Below, piece after piece: positions 28,468-36,976 of a stretch of 64,000 bases of DNA. The position numbers and the translations under genes are program-made. The DNA is from Allorhodopirellula heiligendammensis (lineage in GTDB: Bacteria > Planctomycetota > Planctomycetia > Pirellulales > Pirellulaceae). The stretch lies in the NCBI RefSeq assembly GCF_007860105.1, contig NZ_SJPU01000001.1, forward strand, positions 2,315,700 through 2,379,699, written 5' to 3'. The notes under the pieces were generated by a model. The model searched no databases. It was not told where the DNA came from and saw only the letters and a program-made list of their open reading frames with translations. Positions within the stretch are counted from its first letter, which is position 1; each line of letters opens with the position of its first letter.

Positions 28468-29421
28468 ATGCATGCAATGGTGTACGACGACTATGGCGAC
28501 GCGAGCGTACTGCACGCCGCTGAGATCCCCACGCCGGAACGATTGCCGGGGCAAATCCTGATCGAGATGCATGCCTCGAGCGTCAATCCGATTGACTATC
28601 GACTGCGTCGCGGCGAGATGAAGGGTCTGCTGCCGGGCGGGTTCCCCCGCATCCCTGGGTATGACGTGGCCGGTGTGGTCGCCGATTGTGCCGACGATGC
28701 GCCATTCAAGATGGGCGACCGGGTGATGGCGTTTCTCGATGCTGCACGTGGCGGGGCGAGTGCGGAATTCAGCGTATGTGCAATCGACTCAGCCGCGAAG
28801 CTCCCTGACAATCTCTCCTTCGAAGAAGCCGCTGCGATGCCTCTCGCTGGCAGCACCGCCCTGCAGTCACTCCGCGACCATGGCAAGATGCAGTCGCACC
28901 ATCGAGTACTGATCAACGGAGCCAGTGGCGGCGTCGGGATGTTCGCAGTTCAAATTGCCAAGGCCGCGGGATGCCATGTCGACGCAGTCGCCAGCGGTGA
29001 GAATCGTGAATTCTGCTTGGCCCTCGGGGCGGATCACTTTTATGATTATGAGCAGGTCGACTTTACCGAGTCGAGCGAACGCTGGGACATCGTTTTTGAT
29101 GCAGCTGGAAAATCTGGATACCTCGACGCTCGCGATGTCATGAATCCCCACGGCCGCTACGTCTCGACTGAACCGGATGTCAAAGGCATGGTGATGACCG
29201 TGTTGACATGGCCCTTGTCGAAATCCGGCACCGTCATGCTCGCTCGACCGCATGCCGACGACCTGCAGGAATTAATTCGGTTGCATCAATCAGGTCAACT
29301 CAAGATCACCATCGACAGCCGCTTTCCTCTGCGAGATCTAGCCGCTGCTCATCGGCGCATCGAAGCGGGTGTGGACCGAGGCAAAGTTGTCGTTCTGCGT
29401 GAGCACACCTCTCCTGGCTGA
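28468..29421 (+). CDS. Zinc-free MDR oxidoreductase (quinone oxidoreductase-like)
   Basis: A 317-residue protein, normal for the QOR branch of the medium-chain dehydrogenases. It has the GroES-like N-domain (ILIEMHASSVNPIDYRLRRG, PGYDVAGVV), then the NADPH-binding motif region VLINGASGGVGMFAVQIAKA and the family C-terminus (LRDLAAAHRRIEAGVDRGKV). The catalytic-zinc cysteines of alcohol dehydrogenases are absent. Expected reaction: NAD(P)H-dependent reduction of quinones or enones in the cytoplasm. It starts 26 bp after the dockerin gene. Confidence 0.85.
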   Translation: MHAMVYDDYGDASVLHAAEIPTPERLPGQILIEMHASSVNPIDYRLRRGEMKGLLPGGFPRIPGYDVAGVVADCADDAPFKMGDRVMAFLDAARGGASAEFSVCAIDSAAKLPDNLSFEEAAAMPLAGSTALQSLRDHGKMQSHHRVLINGASGGVGMFAVQIAKAAGCHVDAVASGENREFCLALGADHFYDYEQVDFTESSERWDIVFDAAGKSGYLDARDVMNPHGRYVSTEPDVKGMVMTVLTWPLSKSGTVMLARPHADDLQELIRLHQSGQLKITIDSRFPLRDLAAAHRRIEAGVDRGKVVVLREHTSPG

Positions 29422-29543
29422 GCCGCGGGTCGTTCACCCCTCACCGATCTCGACCAGTCGGCACGGACGGAGACACGGTCGAATGATCCGTTGAAAACTC
29501 ACCCCAGAATTCTCCCCCGAGAACCTTGAGAGCCAATTCCCAA

Positions 29544-30431
29544 ATGCGTCATTTCCTTCCCTCGAGTCCCTACTCACTCGTATGCCTGCTCTGTCTATGC
29601 GGCACCGTCAGCTCAAGCCGCACCGTCAGGGCCGCAGATGTGGAGATCACGCCCGACGTCGTCTACGGCCACAAGTTCGGAATGGCAACAACATTCGATG
29701 TCTTCACTCCCCAGGAGCATGCCAACGGAGCAGCGGTGCTGTTCATGGTCAGTGGGGGCTGGTATTCCCGCTGGACCCCGCCGGAGCAAGCCCAACACAT
29801 GTTTCGACCGCTGACCGAGAAAGGGTTTACCGTCTTTGCAGTCCGGCACGGCAGCAGCCCCAAGTTCTCGATCGCCGAAGCGGTTGACGATGTACGGCGG
29901 AGTGTCCGTTTCATTCGCACCCACGCTGCCAAGTTCGATATCGACCTCAACCGTATCGGCGTGTTCGGCATGAGTGCTGGCGGACATCTTTCGTTGATGC
30001 TGGGGACCGCTTCAGACGAAGGCGAAGCCGACGCCAAAGATCCGGTTGCCCAAGCGAGTGATCGCGTACAAGCGGTCGTCGCCTATGTCGCCCCGACAGA
30101 CTTGCAGGTGATGGCTTCGGACGCGCCGAACCGCGCTGCCGTCTACGACCGTTTTCCCGCCTTAGTGATCAGTCGCACCGTCGCTGCAGAGGATTCTCCG
30201 CTACTGTTTGTCACGCCCGATGATGCCCCGACGCTGCTGATGGCCGGTGCAAAAGACGACTTGGTACCAATTTCCCACAGTCGAAACATTCAAGCCGCCT
30301 TCGAGCAGGCCGGCGTGACGAGTGAGCTGATGGAGTTCCCCGACGCCGGTCACGGATTCGTTGGCGACGACGCACAGCAAGCGACCGCAGCAATGGTCGG
30401 ATGGTTCGAAAAACATCTAGCCAAAAAGTAA
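29544..30431 (+). CDS. Secreted alpha/beta-hydrolase (BD-FAE/esterase type)
   Basis: About 295 residues from the ATG at 29544 (a TTG in the same frame lies at 29526). It has a signal peptide (SLVCLLCLCGTVSSS) and then an alpha/beta-hydrolase domain: VSGGWYS as the oxyanion-hole region, nucleophile elbow GMSAGG, acid in AGAKDDLVP and catalytic His in DAGHGF. This matches esterase/acetyl-hydrolase families that deacylate sugars or small esters. Probably periplasmic. The GH97 glycosidase lies about 430 bp downstream on the same strand, so a shared role in glycan use is possible but not shown. Confidence 0.8.
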   Translation: MRHFLPSSPYSLVCLLCLCGTVSSSRTVRAADVEITPDVVYGHKFGMATTFDVFTPQEHANGAAVLFMVSGGWYSRWTPPEQAQHMFRPLTEKGFTVFAVRHGSSPKFSIAEAVDDVRRSVRFIRTHAAKFDIDLNRIGVFGMSAGGHLSLMLGTASDEGEADAKDPVAQASDRVQAVVAYVAPTDLQVMASDAPNRAAVYDRFPALVISRTVAAEDSPLLFVTPDDAPTLLMAGAKDDLVPISHSRNIQAAFEQAGVTSELMEFPDAGHGFVGDDAQQATAAMVGWFEKHLAKK

Positions 30432-30864
30432 ACCCCCTGTTCGGCACCTCGCATGAGTCGTCAACAACCTGTTGATACAAACGACTTTGGTGACGCAAGC
30501 GTGAGCAGGGTGCCTTCGCTGCCCGTTGATTCGCTAACCCGACGCGTCCGCGAGGCAGGCCCATCCCATCAAATGCCACTGGCTTGGAGCACACTACCAT
30601 TTCAGATGCGCTGCCTATTCGACACCTTTGCGATGGGGCATCCTGCATGAGGTGGCGACGCACGTCGGACTCCCTCCCCGCTCGAATGGCGATCATCGTT
30701 GTTCAGTCGATCCTTTCGGCTTACCATAGGGAGCATGCTCTGAACTGGCGTGAGTCGCACCGACGTCCGAGCTAGCCGATCCCTGTCAACGATGTGGGTC
30801 CGTCACGAAAACCGCCGATTAAGTCCTCATCGATCCACGTGAATCAGACGAGCGAATCTGACTT
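30432..30864. other. Intergenic region before the GH97 gene
   Basis: About 430 bp. Frames here are short with biased composition and no domain. No strong hairpin was seen. Confidence 0.35.
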
Positions 30865-32739
30865 ATGAATTTGAATGCAAATCGACTCATCCGCGTGCTC
30901 CTGTGCATGACGGCGTGGGGTGTGGCAATGCCCACGGTGTCGGCCGTAGATCTAGCGGTTCATTCGCCCTCGGGACGCCACACCATTGGTTTCACTTTAC
31001 GGGAGGGCGTGCCCCATTACCGCGTCTCCTACGATGAAACTGTCATTCTCGCTGATTCGCAACTGTCACTAGACATCGCAGGCGATTCGTTCGGTGGCCC
31101 GTTCGTGATTGAGGGAACGCGGACGGACTCTCGACGCAGCAGTTGGACTCCTGTGGCCGGCTCAAAAGCGTCTTATCCAGACGCTTATAACGAAACTGTC
31201 GTGGAACTCCGAGAGGCGACGGGCAAGCAGCGACGACTCGATCTCACGTTCAGAGCTTATGACGAAGGGGTGGCGTTTCGGTACACGATAGCTGAGCAAG
31301 CGGAAATTGCGGACTTCGTCATTCAGTCGGATAACAGCGAGTTCCAATTCACTGACGATCACTTTGTCTATTGGGATGACTATCCTCAAGCGAGGTATTC
31401 CAAAGTGCGAATTTCGACAATGGGCGACCATGCGATACGGCCGTTGCTTGTCGAATGCGGATCGCATTTTGTCGCGCTGGCGGAGGCGGGCAGCCTCGAG
31501 AACTATGCTCCCATGATGCTGAATCGATCCCGGGACAATTGCTTGGTAACACGGTTCCGCCGCGGGAACGTTGCCGGGACCAGCCCACAATCGACTCCTT
31601 GGCGCGTGGTCATGGTCGCCGACGCGCCTGGGACCCTGGTTGAAAACCACTACCTACTTCAGAATCTGTCGCCGCCGTGCGAATTCGACGACACCTCCTG
31701 GATTCAACCTGGCAAGGTTTGGCGGAGCAGCCTCACCACCCGCGGGGCAAAGGCAATTATTGACTATGCCGCCGCGAATAATTATCAGTACGTGCACTAC
31801 GACGCCGGTTGGTACGGGCCTGAACGGGATGCAAAATCCGATCCCCTCACCGTCATCGACGACATCGATATGAAAGAGGTGATTCGCTACGCGGATGAAC
31901 ATGAGATCGGCCTTATTTGCTACATCAACAAGATCGCGATGTCACGCTACGATCTCGACAAGACCTTTCGGACTTACCAGCAATGGGGTATCCGTGGCGT
32001 CAAGATGGGATTTGTCGATTGGCAGAGCCAGTCTGATATGGAGTTCTTGTTCTCAGCGATCAAGAAAGCGGCAGAGCATCGGCTCGTCGTCGATATTCAC
32101 GATAATTTCCGCCTCACCGGGATTGAGCGTACCTATCCTCATGTGCTGACGGTCGAAGGCATCCTGGGGAACGAGGAACTGCCCCAGAAGGGAAACCCGC
32201 CAGAAAATGTGCTGACCACCTCATTTGCCAGAATGATCGCGGGTGCCGGTGATTTCACCCCCTGCTTCCTCAATGGGCGAGTCGTCAGTCGCTCGTTTCA
32301 GTTGGCGTTGGGCGTGGTGTTCTACAGCCCCCTGCAATATTTGCATTGGTACGATCAAGCCGATCAGTATGCGGGAAAATCCTTCCCCGAGCTAGAGTTT
32401 TGGCAGCAGATGCCCACGACATGGGACGATTCCAAAGTCGTCCATGGATCGATCGGGGACTACATGACCGTCGCCCGAAAAAAAGGTGACAGTTGGTTTG
32501 TCGGAACAATTGTCAACGGCGCCCGCAGTCTTGAGATTCCGCTGAATTTTTTAGGCAGGGGATCCTACACGGCGAAGATCTACGCGGAAGATCCGGATAG
32601 CAAAAAGCGTGTGATCGTCGAGTCGCGCAGCGTCACATCAGACGACTCGCTCACCGCAACCATGAGCTCCGGAAGCGGTCACGCCATCTGGATTTCCCCA
32701 GCTCCATCCTCGTCCGCTGGAACAAAACTCCGAAATTAA
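30865..32739 (+). CDS. Glycoside hydrolase family 97 protein, secreted
   Basis: A 624-residue protein with a signal peptide (RVLLCMTAWGVAMPTVSA). The layout is that of GH97: an N-terminal beta-sandwich starting LAVHSPSGRH, a TIM-barrel core (about 280-540) with YVHYDAGWYG, VKMGFVDW and DIHDNFRLTG, and a C-terminal beta domain. GH97 contains calcium-dependent inverting alpha-glucosidases and retaining alpha-galactosidases. The Asp in KMGFVDW sits where the retaining members have their nucleophile, favouring an alpha-galactosidase-type enzyme; this is inference. Probably periplasmic, acting on oligosaccharides. Confidence 0.85.
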   Translation: MNLNANRLIRVLLCMTAWGVAMPTVSAVDLAVHSPSGRHTIGFTLREGVPHYRVSYDETVILADSQLSLDIAGDSFGGPFVIEGTRTDSRRSSWTPVAGSKASYPDAYNETVVELREATGKQRRLDLTFRAYDEGVAFRYTIAEQAEIADFVIQSDNSEFQFTDDHFVYWDDYPQARYSKVRISTMGDHAIRPLLVECGSHFVALAEAGSLENYAPMMLNRSRDNCLVTRFRRGNVAGTSPQSTPWRVVMVADAPGTLVENHYLLQNLSPPCEFDDTSWIQPGKVWRSSLTTRGAKAIIDYAAANNYQYVHYDAGWYGPERDAKSDPLTVIDDIDMKEVIRYADEHEIGLICYINKIAMSRYDLDKTFRTYQQWGIRGVKMGFVDWQSQSDMEFLFSAIKKAAEHRLVVDIHDNFRLTGIERTYPHVLTVEGILGNEELPQKGNPPENVLTTSFARMIAGAGDFTPCFLNGRVVSRSFQLALGVVFYSPLQYLHWYDQADQYAGKSFPELEFWQQMPTTWDDSKVVHGSIGDYMTVARKKGDSWFVGTIVNGARSLEIPLNFLGRGSYTAKIYAEDPDSKKRVIVESRSVTSDDSLTATMSSGSGHAIWISPAPSSSAGTKLRN

Positions 32740-32809
32740 GTCGCACCCCAAGTCGAGCGAAATCAGGAATATCGCTTGAAACGCTAGCGGGTGGGGCGAT
32801 ACGAGCCAA

Positions 32810-32883
32810 ACACCCAGACTCAGCCGGGCCATGTTAGCGAAGCTCCCGAATACGACCCTACTCACTTGGGTTGAAGCTATTGT
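32810..32883 (+). repeat. attI-like direct repeat, copy 1 (before the SUKH gene)
   Basis: About 72 bp similar to 35533-35606, 2,723 bp away and in the same orientation. The last half is nearly identical (CCCGAATACGACCCTACT and GGGTTGAAGCTATTGT) and similarity stops 24 bp before the TTG start of the SUKH-like gene. GTTGAAG resembles an integron core site. Copy 2 sits where an attI site would be expected. Confidence 0.6.
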
Positions 32884-32906
32884 AATCCCTCCTGGAGTTC
32901 CCGACT

Positions 32907-33755
32907 TTGGCAAAGAAAACGAATTGGCCGAAACTGAAGTTTTCAGAGAAAGGCTCGAAGGTTCCTGCCGGAGGATTTGACCAGCTTGGATTCGGCTGGG
33001 AGCTTCACTACTACGATTTCTTGCATCGCTGGAATGGCGGTGTGCCGTCTCCCGACTGTTTCAAAGTCAAAAACTGGAATGACGAGCCCACCATCGCAAG
33101 AGTGAGGTATTTTCATGGAATCGATCCGCAAAACGCAGGGCGTGATCTGCGCCATGCCGTGTACCACACGTGGAATGATTTGCCACGCGGCTCGCTGCCA
33201 ATTGCTTCAATTGACATCGAAGAAGACGACTGGGATTTGTGTACGCTCTTAACTTTCACTTGGACGGACCGATACAACAAAATTTATTTGCTCGCCAACC
33301 TGCACGATTGCGGCCCCTACGATCCAGATGATCTATCTCGACTTCAATTGATTTCCAACTCGCTCCCGCAGTTCCTCAAGCTGCTCAGGCCGTACGATGA
33401 CCTGAAGTATCGGACTTGGTTTCAACTGCCAATTGAGGCAAGCGAACTTGAACCTGTTGCGAATTCGTTGCGCAATGATGGCTTTGATGACTTCGGTGGA
33501 TTCGCAAAGATCAAGGAGCAGCACAGTGTAGAGTTCTATAGCGACGAAAAACGCTTCACCGTATGGCTAACAACTCCGAATTCGAGTATTCGTGAGATTT
33601 CTGCACCGAAAAATGCGGATAGCGAATCTTGCCTTTTGGCAATTGACGCATTCCAATGGAATCACGCCCCTGCGACACAACATGTCAAGTCGCTGCTGAG
33701 ACCGCTCCGACTGGACCGGAAGCTTAAGAAGCTTAGTCAGACACCAATCAGATAG
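32907..33755 (+). CDS. SMI1/KNR4 (SUKH)-like protein
   Basis: A 282-residue protein starting with TTG at 32907, supported by GGAG about ten bases upstream; no in-frame ATG gives the full domain. The region around residues 25-50 (GFGWELHYYDFLHRWNGGVP) matches the start of SUKH domains, where a short helix ending in YNGG/WNGG is typical, and LTFTWTDRYNKIYLLANLHD fits the middle strand. SUKH proteins are common immunity proteins against contact-dependent or polymorphic toxins, and are also common as integron cassettes. It follows an attI-like repeat, but I see no attC after it. GC content looks lower than the GH97 gene before it. Confidence 0.6.
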   Translation: MAKKTNWPKLKFSEKGSKVPAGGFDQLGFGWELHYYDFLHRWNGGVPSPDCFKVKNWNDEPTIARVRYFHGIDPQNAGRDLRHAVYHTWNDLPRGSLPIASIDIEEDDWDLCTLLTFTWTDRYNKIYLLANLHDCGPYDPDDLSRLQLISNSLPQFLKLLRPYDDLKYRTWFQLPIEASELEPVANSLRNDGFDDFGGFAKIKEQHSVEFYSDEKRFTVWLTTPNSSIREISAPKNADSESCLLAIDAFQWNHAPATQHVKSLLRPLRLDRKLKKLSQTPIR

Positions 33756-33855
33756 AAGTTGGACTTGCTTTCCGCCGACGGCTAGTACTACAGCGTTAAC
33801 TGGTGTTGTAGAGGATCGGGCTTTTCGCTGAGAATAGCATCTGGAGCATTTGTTT

Positions 33856-33937
33856 GGTTCATCCGGGTTTATCGTGGGTTTCGCAGCGGTGAGCCAGGTG
33901 TGCGGGATTTTCAAGGCATGTCGGTGGCGTCCGAAAT
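33856..33937 (-). repeat. Dispersed repeat, inverted copy
   Basis: Read on the reverse strand this segment (TTTCGGACGCCACCG, CATGCCTTGAAAATCC, CCACGATAAACCCGGATG) is similar to 34189-34257 on the forward strand, about 250 bp away, and its end resembles 11046-11092. The two nearby copies are inverted relative to each other, giving the outline of a small non-autonomous element. Confidence 0.55.
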
Positions 33938-34188
33938 CTTTGTCAGGCTGATGCAGCTGTGGTAGGATCGTTTCGCCGGGAGAAGCGGAAGCAAGCTCTG
34001 CTCTCAAGGAACTTCCCCTCGGATAGGCGGGACACCCTAAGTTCCTTGGTATCATTTGGTCACTTGTGGCCTCCGGCGGCTGGGAAGCAACTTGCCGAGG
34101 AATATCTCGGTCGGGGTGAGCCGAAAGGTGCCTTCACCTGGCGGCGGATGCGTCCGCCGTCAGCGTTTATCCTGGGACGGCATCGCTC
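33938..34188. other. Non-coding stretch between inverted repeats
   Basis: No gene recognised. It contains short dyads such as AAGGAACTT...AAGTTCCTT (34006-34046) and GGCGGATGCGTCCGCC (34142-34157). Confidence 0.4.
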
Positions 34189-34257
34189 ATTTCGGACGTC
34201 ACCGCCATGCCTCTAAAATCCAACATGCTGGATTTACCCACGACAATCCCGGATGGA
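34189..34257 (+). repeat. Dispersed repeat, forward copy
   Basis: Forward-strand counterpart of 33856-33937: TTTCGGACGTCACCG, CATGCCTCTAAAATCC, then CCCACGACAATCCCGGATG. The shared blocks are in the same order with a shorter middle. Confidence 0.55.
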
Positions 34258-34263
34258 GCTTTT

Positions 34264-34299
34264 GAACCTCGGGGACATAGTGAACCTCGGGGACATAGC
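34264..34299 (+). repeat. Tandem 18-bp repeat, two copies
   Basis: GAACCTCGGGGACATAGT is followed directly by GAACCTCGGGGACATAGC; only the last base differs. GGGGACATAG-type words often accompany REP-associated transposases, and a fragment of such a transposase lies 230 bp downstream; that link is inference. Confidence 0.85.
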
Positions 34300-34527
34300 A
34301 CTCTCGCGACTCCGATGACACCGACTGATTCCGAGATCAAGTCCATCGCCGGGTGTCCTATCAAACTCGCTGAAATCCGCCAGCGACTGAGTAGTTTCAG
34401 TTGGTAGATACGGTTGCTGTGCCAACGGGTGGCGACGCGGGCAAATCGCGAGGACGAGCCGTCCTAGCCAGTGGGCCCGTGTGAGAGTGCAGCGGGAAAA
34501 CGCTGTAGTGACAAAGGATTCTTGGCC

Positions 34528-34797
34528 ATGCGGGCTGCGGATTACTTGGAGCTATTAGACTGGACGGCCCGGCAAACCGTCCCTGGTAAGCATCGCACCT
34601 CTGCGTGTGTGCCGCCCATTCTGGTGCGGCTTGGCCTGGACAGAGCGACTTGGTGTGAACTGATCAAGGACTTTGGACGCTTGTTCGATAGCGTGGCGGG
34701 TCGTCCTGAGTATGTGGACTCGATGCGCTGCCACCGGCCCCACCGCCGCTACCATCTCCGCCGCCGCGCCCGCGAGCCGCTGACGACCAGCGGTTAG
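34528..34797 (+). pseudogene. Fragment of a REP-associated (Y1) transposase C-terminus
   Basis: About 89 residues from the ATG at 34528. The segment ADYLELLDWTARQ with CVPPILVRLGLDRATWCELI and KDFGRLFDSVAGRPE is the usual C-terminal block of REP-type tyrosine transposases found in many copies in planctomycetes. The catalytic N-terminal part (HUH motif and Tyr) is absent, so this is a remnant. Recognition is from memory of the family. Confidence 0.55.
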
Positions 34798-34960
34798 CGA
34801 ATCTCGCCGCTTTTCGTATGCACTAAACCGGTTCTAGGAACCGATGAAGATGGAGCACGCACCGACATCGTTTTGCCGCGTCAACGCCCAGCCTCAACCT
34901 AACGCTGGCCGGGCCCAATACCAGAGAAGTCAGCTCAAATTGCGATCGGGCTCATGCGGG
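34798..34960. other. Short non-coding stretch
   Basis: Contains a small perfect dyad CGGTTC-TAG-GAACCG (34829-34843). It separates the transposase remnant from the integrase remnant; the missing integrase C-terminus would have been encoded here. Confidence 0.4.
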
Positions 34961-34970
34961 GGAACGGCGG

Positions 34971-35440
34971 CTAGCCTGACGAAATGCTGCGTCCCCGCGC
35001 TGGAGTGTCGTGCAGCACACGCATGTCGCCACGCATCGTCTGAACCAGCACGGGCTCGGCAGGATCCATCTTGCCACGGATAATTGCCAATTCCTCCTCG
35101 GTCGGCGGCACCTCCAAGTCAAGGTTGCGTTCTTGCTTGCCCAACTGCGCGAGTTTGGCAATGATGCTCGACAAATCTGGCTCGGAGCGTCCCAACACCA
35201 AGTCGCGATAACACTCCAGTGACCTCACCGCCTGCCAACGCTGCCAAGCCGGAGCCCCCACCTCCAACAACATGCGGGAAAATTGCAGGGTCGTTTCGCG
35301 ATTGACAGCCAACTCGTTTACCAGGCCCTGGGGGAACGTCATCGCATACCGCCGCAGCCACTTCGGGAACCAAACCCGATCGCTCTCCCCCCCCCGCCAT
35401 CGGCAGACGCCACCGCGATCTCAAATTCCAAAAGTGTCAT
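34971..35440 (-). pseudogene. intI: Truncated, frameshifted integron integrase (intI) N-terminus
   Basis: The reverse frame 34971-35342 encodes TFPQGLVNELAVNRETTLQF, LLEVGAPAWQRWQAVRSLEC and TEEELAIIRGKMDP, then MRGDMRVLH. This resembles the N-terminal extension of integron-type tyrosine recombinases, where the next residues would enter the SAM-like core-binding domain. After MRVLH (about 35010) similarity ends and a stop follows, so the core-binding and catalytic domains (R-H-R-Y) are missing. Upstream, codons for RVWFPKWLRRYA join in frame, and beyond a run of nine G (35386-35394) another frame continues to an ATG at 35440. One more G would join them, so a frameshift is likely. It points away from the cassettes, as intI does. 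Confidence 0.6.
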
Positions 35441-35532
35441 CAGAATGATCCTTCGAGTTAGCGAGGTTGCCTTTGCTGCCTGAGAAGACTATCATCAACT
35501 ACCACTCTAGCGGCCTGCGGGGTATTGGTCAA
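35441..35532. promoter_or_regulatory. Region between intI remnant and attI-like repeat
   Basis: In integrons the integrase promoter and the cassette promoter (Pc) lie near the intI start and attI. This 90-bp region is where they would be. No confident -35/-10 pair is assigned. Confidence 0.25.
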
Positions 35533-35606
35533 ACAACCACACTCACTTAGGTCGTATTGGAAAGATTCCCGAATACGACCCTACTGACAAGGGTTGAAGC
35601 TATTGT
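35533..35606 (+). other. Candidate attI site (copy 2 of the repeat)
   Basis: It matches 32810-32883 at about three quarters of positions, best at its right end. It contains the inverted repeat GGTCGTATT (35550-35558)/AATACGACC (35572-35580) and ends with GGGTTGAAGC, whose GTTGAAG is one base from the GTTRRRY core. It lies about 95 bp from the 5' end of the intI remnant and 24 bp before the first cassette gene, the position expected for attI. Confidence 0.5.
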
Positions 35607-35629
35607 TCTGCCATCAGACGAATCACGGA

Positions 35630-36157
35630 ATGACAACATCTGAACCAACTCCAGAGATGGTCGCGTTTTACGAGCGTCGAACCGCGGAGCACATCGATCG
35701 CGTCCGTCGATGCTTGGCTGTGATGGCATCCGTATCCGAATACGCCGACGAACTGAATGATCGTGCACGGGTTCATGACGCGTCCAAATACGGACCCGAA
35801 GAACGGATACCTTATATCTGGCTTACTGAGTTCCATCGGTGCCGCCGCTCTAGCGAACCGTTCGCATACCCTGACGGAATGGAAGAACGCGTCCGTTCGG
35901 CAATCGATCACCATATGACGACGAATCGCCATCATCCTGACTTCCACAGTGACCCGAACGACATGACGGATGTCGACCTGATTGAAATGGTCTGCGATTG
36001 GACGGCAATGTCGCAGGAATTCGAGCAAGACGGAGGCAGCGCTCGTGGTTGGGCGGACAGGACAATCGGTAACCGTTTACACCTGAACGAATCCAAACGT
36101 CGATTCGTTTTTGAGATGATCGAACTACTGGACTACAACCTCAACTCGGATGCGTAG
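35630..36157 (+). CDS. DUF5662-like protein (first cassette gene)
   Basis: About 175 residues from the ATG at 35630 (the frame runs back through the attI-like site to a TTG at 35594). It has TAEHIDRVRRCLAVM, RARVHDASKYGPEE and AIDHHMTTNRHHPDFH, the His/Asp pattern of DUF5662, which resembles HD-type or phage-associated metal-binding helical proteins. MTDVDLIEMVCDWTAMSQ is the second conserved helix. Activity is unknown. The attC-like site begins seven bases after the stop, the tight spacing normal for a gene cassette. Confidence 0.65.
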   Translation: MTTSEPTPEMVAFYERRTAEHIDRVRRCLAVMASVSEYADELNDRARVHDASKYGPEERIPYIWLTEFHRCRRSSEPFAYPDGMEERVRSAIDHHMTTNRHHPDFHSDPNDMTDVDLIEMVCDWTAMSQEFEQDGGSARGWADRTIGNRLHLNESKRRFVFEMIELLDYNLNSDA

Positions 36158-36163
36158 TAGAGG

Positions 36164-36253
36164 CAGAACAATCCAATGCACCCGAGCGGCGAAGTCGGGC
36201 GTTTCGAAAATGGCCAATCTCTCGTCGCCGCCGGGTGATTGGTGACGTTCGTA
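36164..36253 (+). repeat. attC site 1
   Basis: An imperfect palindrome of about 90 bp. The left arm has GAAC then CCAATGCACCCG and GCGGCGA; the right arm has TCGCCGCCGGGTGATTGG and then GTTC (36247). The arms pair except for one extra G in the left arm (AATGCAC against GTGATT), as expected of an attC extrahelical base. The core reads GTTCGTA, not the textbook GTTRRRY. Confidence 0.7.
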
Positions 36254-36449
36254 GGCGCTGGTGAACTCGCTGAACCGCAGGCTGCAACGTCCAACGCCTG
36301 TAGTTTCCGACGCCTGACTCCAGCGTCCGCGATCCTCGACGCATGGAATCCAATGCCCGAATTTGCTTGCGTGCGGATGGGCGACTCGATACGATTGCGG
36401 TCTGGCCGGTCGTGTCGTGTGTCGCTACGCGCTTGATCCACTGTGCGCT
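36254..36449 (+). other. Second cassette, no convincing ORF
   Basis: Between attC sites 1 and 2. A frame from the ATG at 36343 runs through attC 2 to 36564 and another (36239-36436) starts inside attC 1; neither shows a domain or a ribosome site. It is either a non-coding cassette or carries a very small unknown protein. Confidence 0.35.
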
Positions 36450-36562
36450 ACGAACAACGGCGGTGCACGGAAGTAACGCGTCACCTCCACTGCGGCGATT
36501 GGCTTCGCCATTTTACCGCCTCCGTTGCGGTGCCACGTTACCCCGTGACCTCTACGTTATTT
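36450..36562 (+). repeat. attC site 2
   Basis: About 113 bp. Left arm CGAACAACGGCGGTGCACGG then AAGTAACGCG; right arm CCACGTTACCCCGTGACC then ACGTTATTTG. GGTGCACGG pairs with CCGTGACC apart from one extra G, the same feature as in attC 1. An inner dyad GGCTTCGCC caps the stem region. Confidence 0.65.
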
Positions 36563-36621
36563 GATTGACGCCGATCCGCTCACCTTTATGCTTGCACCCA
36601 TTACGCAGTGCTTCGCACTCC

Positions 36622-36942
36622 ATGGCAAACCGTATCCTACAGCTTAACGCCATATCGTTATTCTTAGCACTTGTCGGTACCGTTGGACTGACTTGGTGGT
36701 ACGCTCATAACAATCGCTACTTACCAGCAGCGGATTTCGATCGCTCGATGGGCGGCCCCTGGAATCACAACGCCGAAATGACACTGTTTGTCGGCTACAT
36801 CTGTGGTCTTGGCTCACTTGCCATCGTGGCATCGCTGGCATGGGTTGTTACCGCCCAAAATGCTCGGTTGCGTTTGATCGCTGGGGCAATTATGCTCGCG
36901 TCGATTGTCACCATCGGATACCATCTGTTGCTGATCGACTAG
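36622..36942 (+). CDS. Small membrane protein (third cassette gene)
   Basis: 106 residues from the ATG at 36622 (the frame is open to a TTG at 36565). Three hydrophobic segments: AISLFLALVGTVGLTWWYA, FVGYICGLGSLAIVASLAWV and LIAGAIMLASIVTIGYHLLL. No family recognised. The stop is about 35 bp before attC 3. Predicted inner-membrane protein of unknown function. Confidence 0.55.
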   Translation: MANRILQLNAISLFLALVGTVGLTWWYAHNNRYLPAADFDRSMGGPWNHNAEMTLFVGYICGLGSLAIVASLAWVVTAQNARLRLIAGAIMLASIVTIGYHLLLID

Positions 36943-36976
36943 CCGCAATCGGCCATGCCCGGTCCACGCCCAGCAA

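Noticed and set aside
34971-35440. Interpretation of the intI fragment as a functional small protein
   Set aside because: It ends without any catalytic residue and the frame is broken at the G run, so a remnant is more likely.
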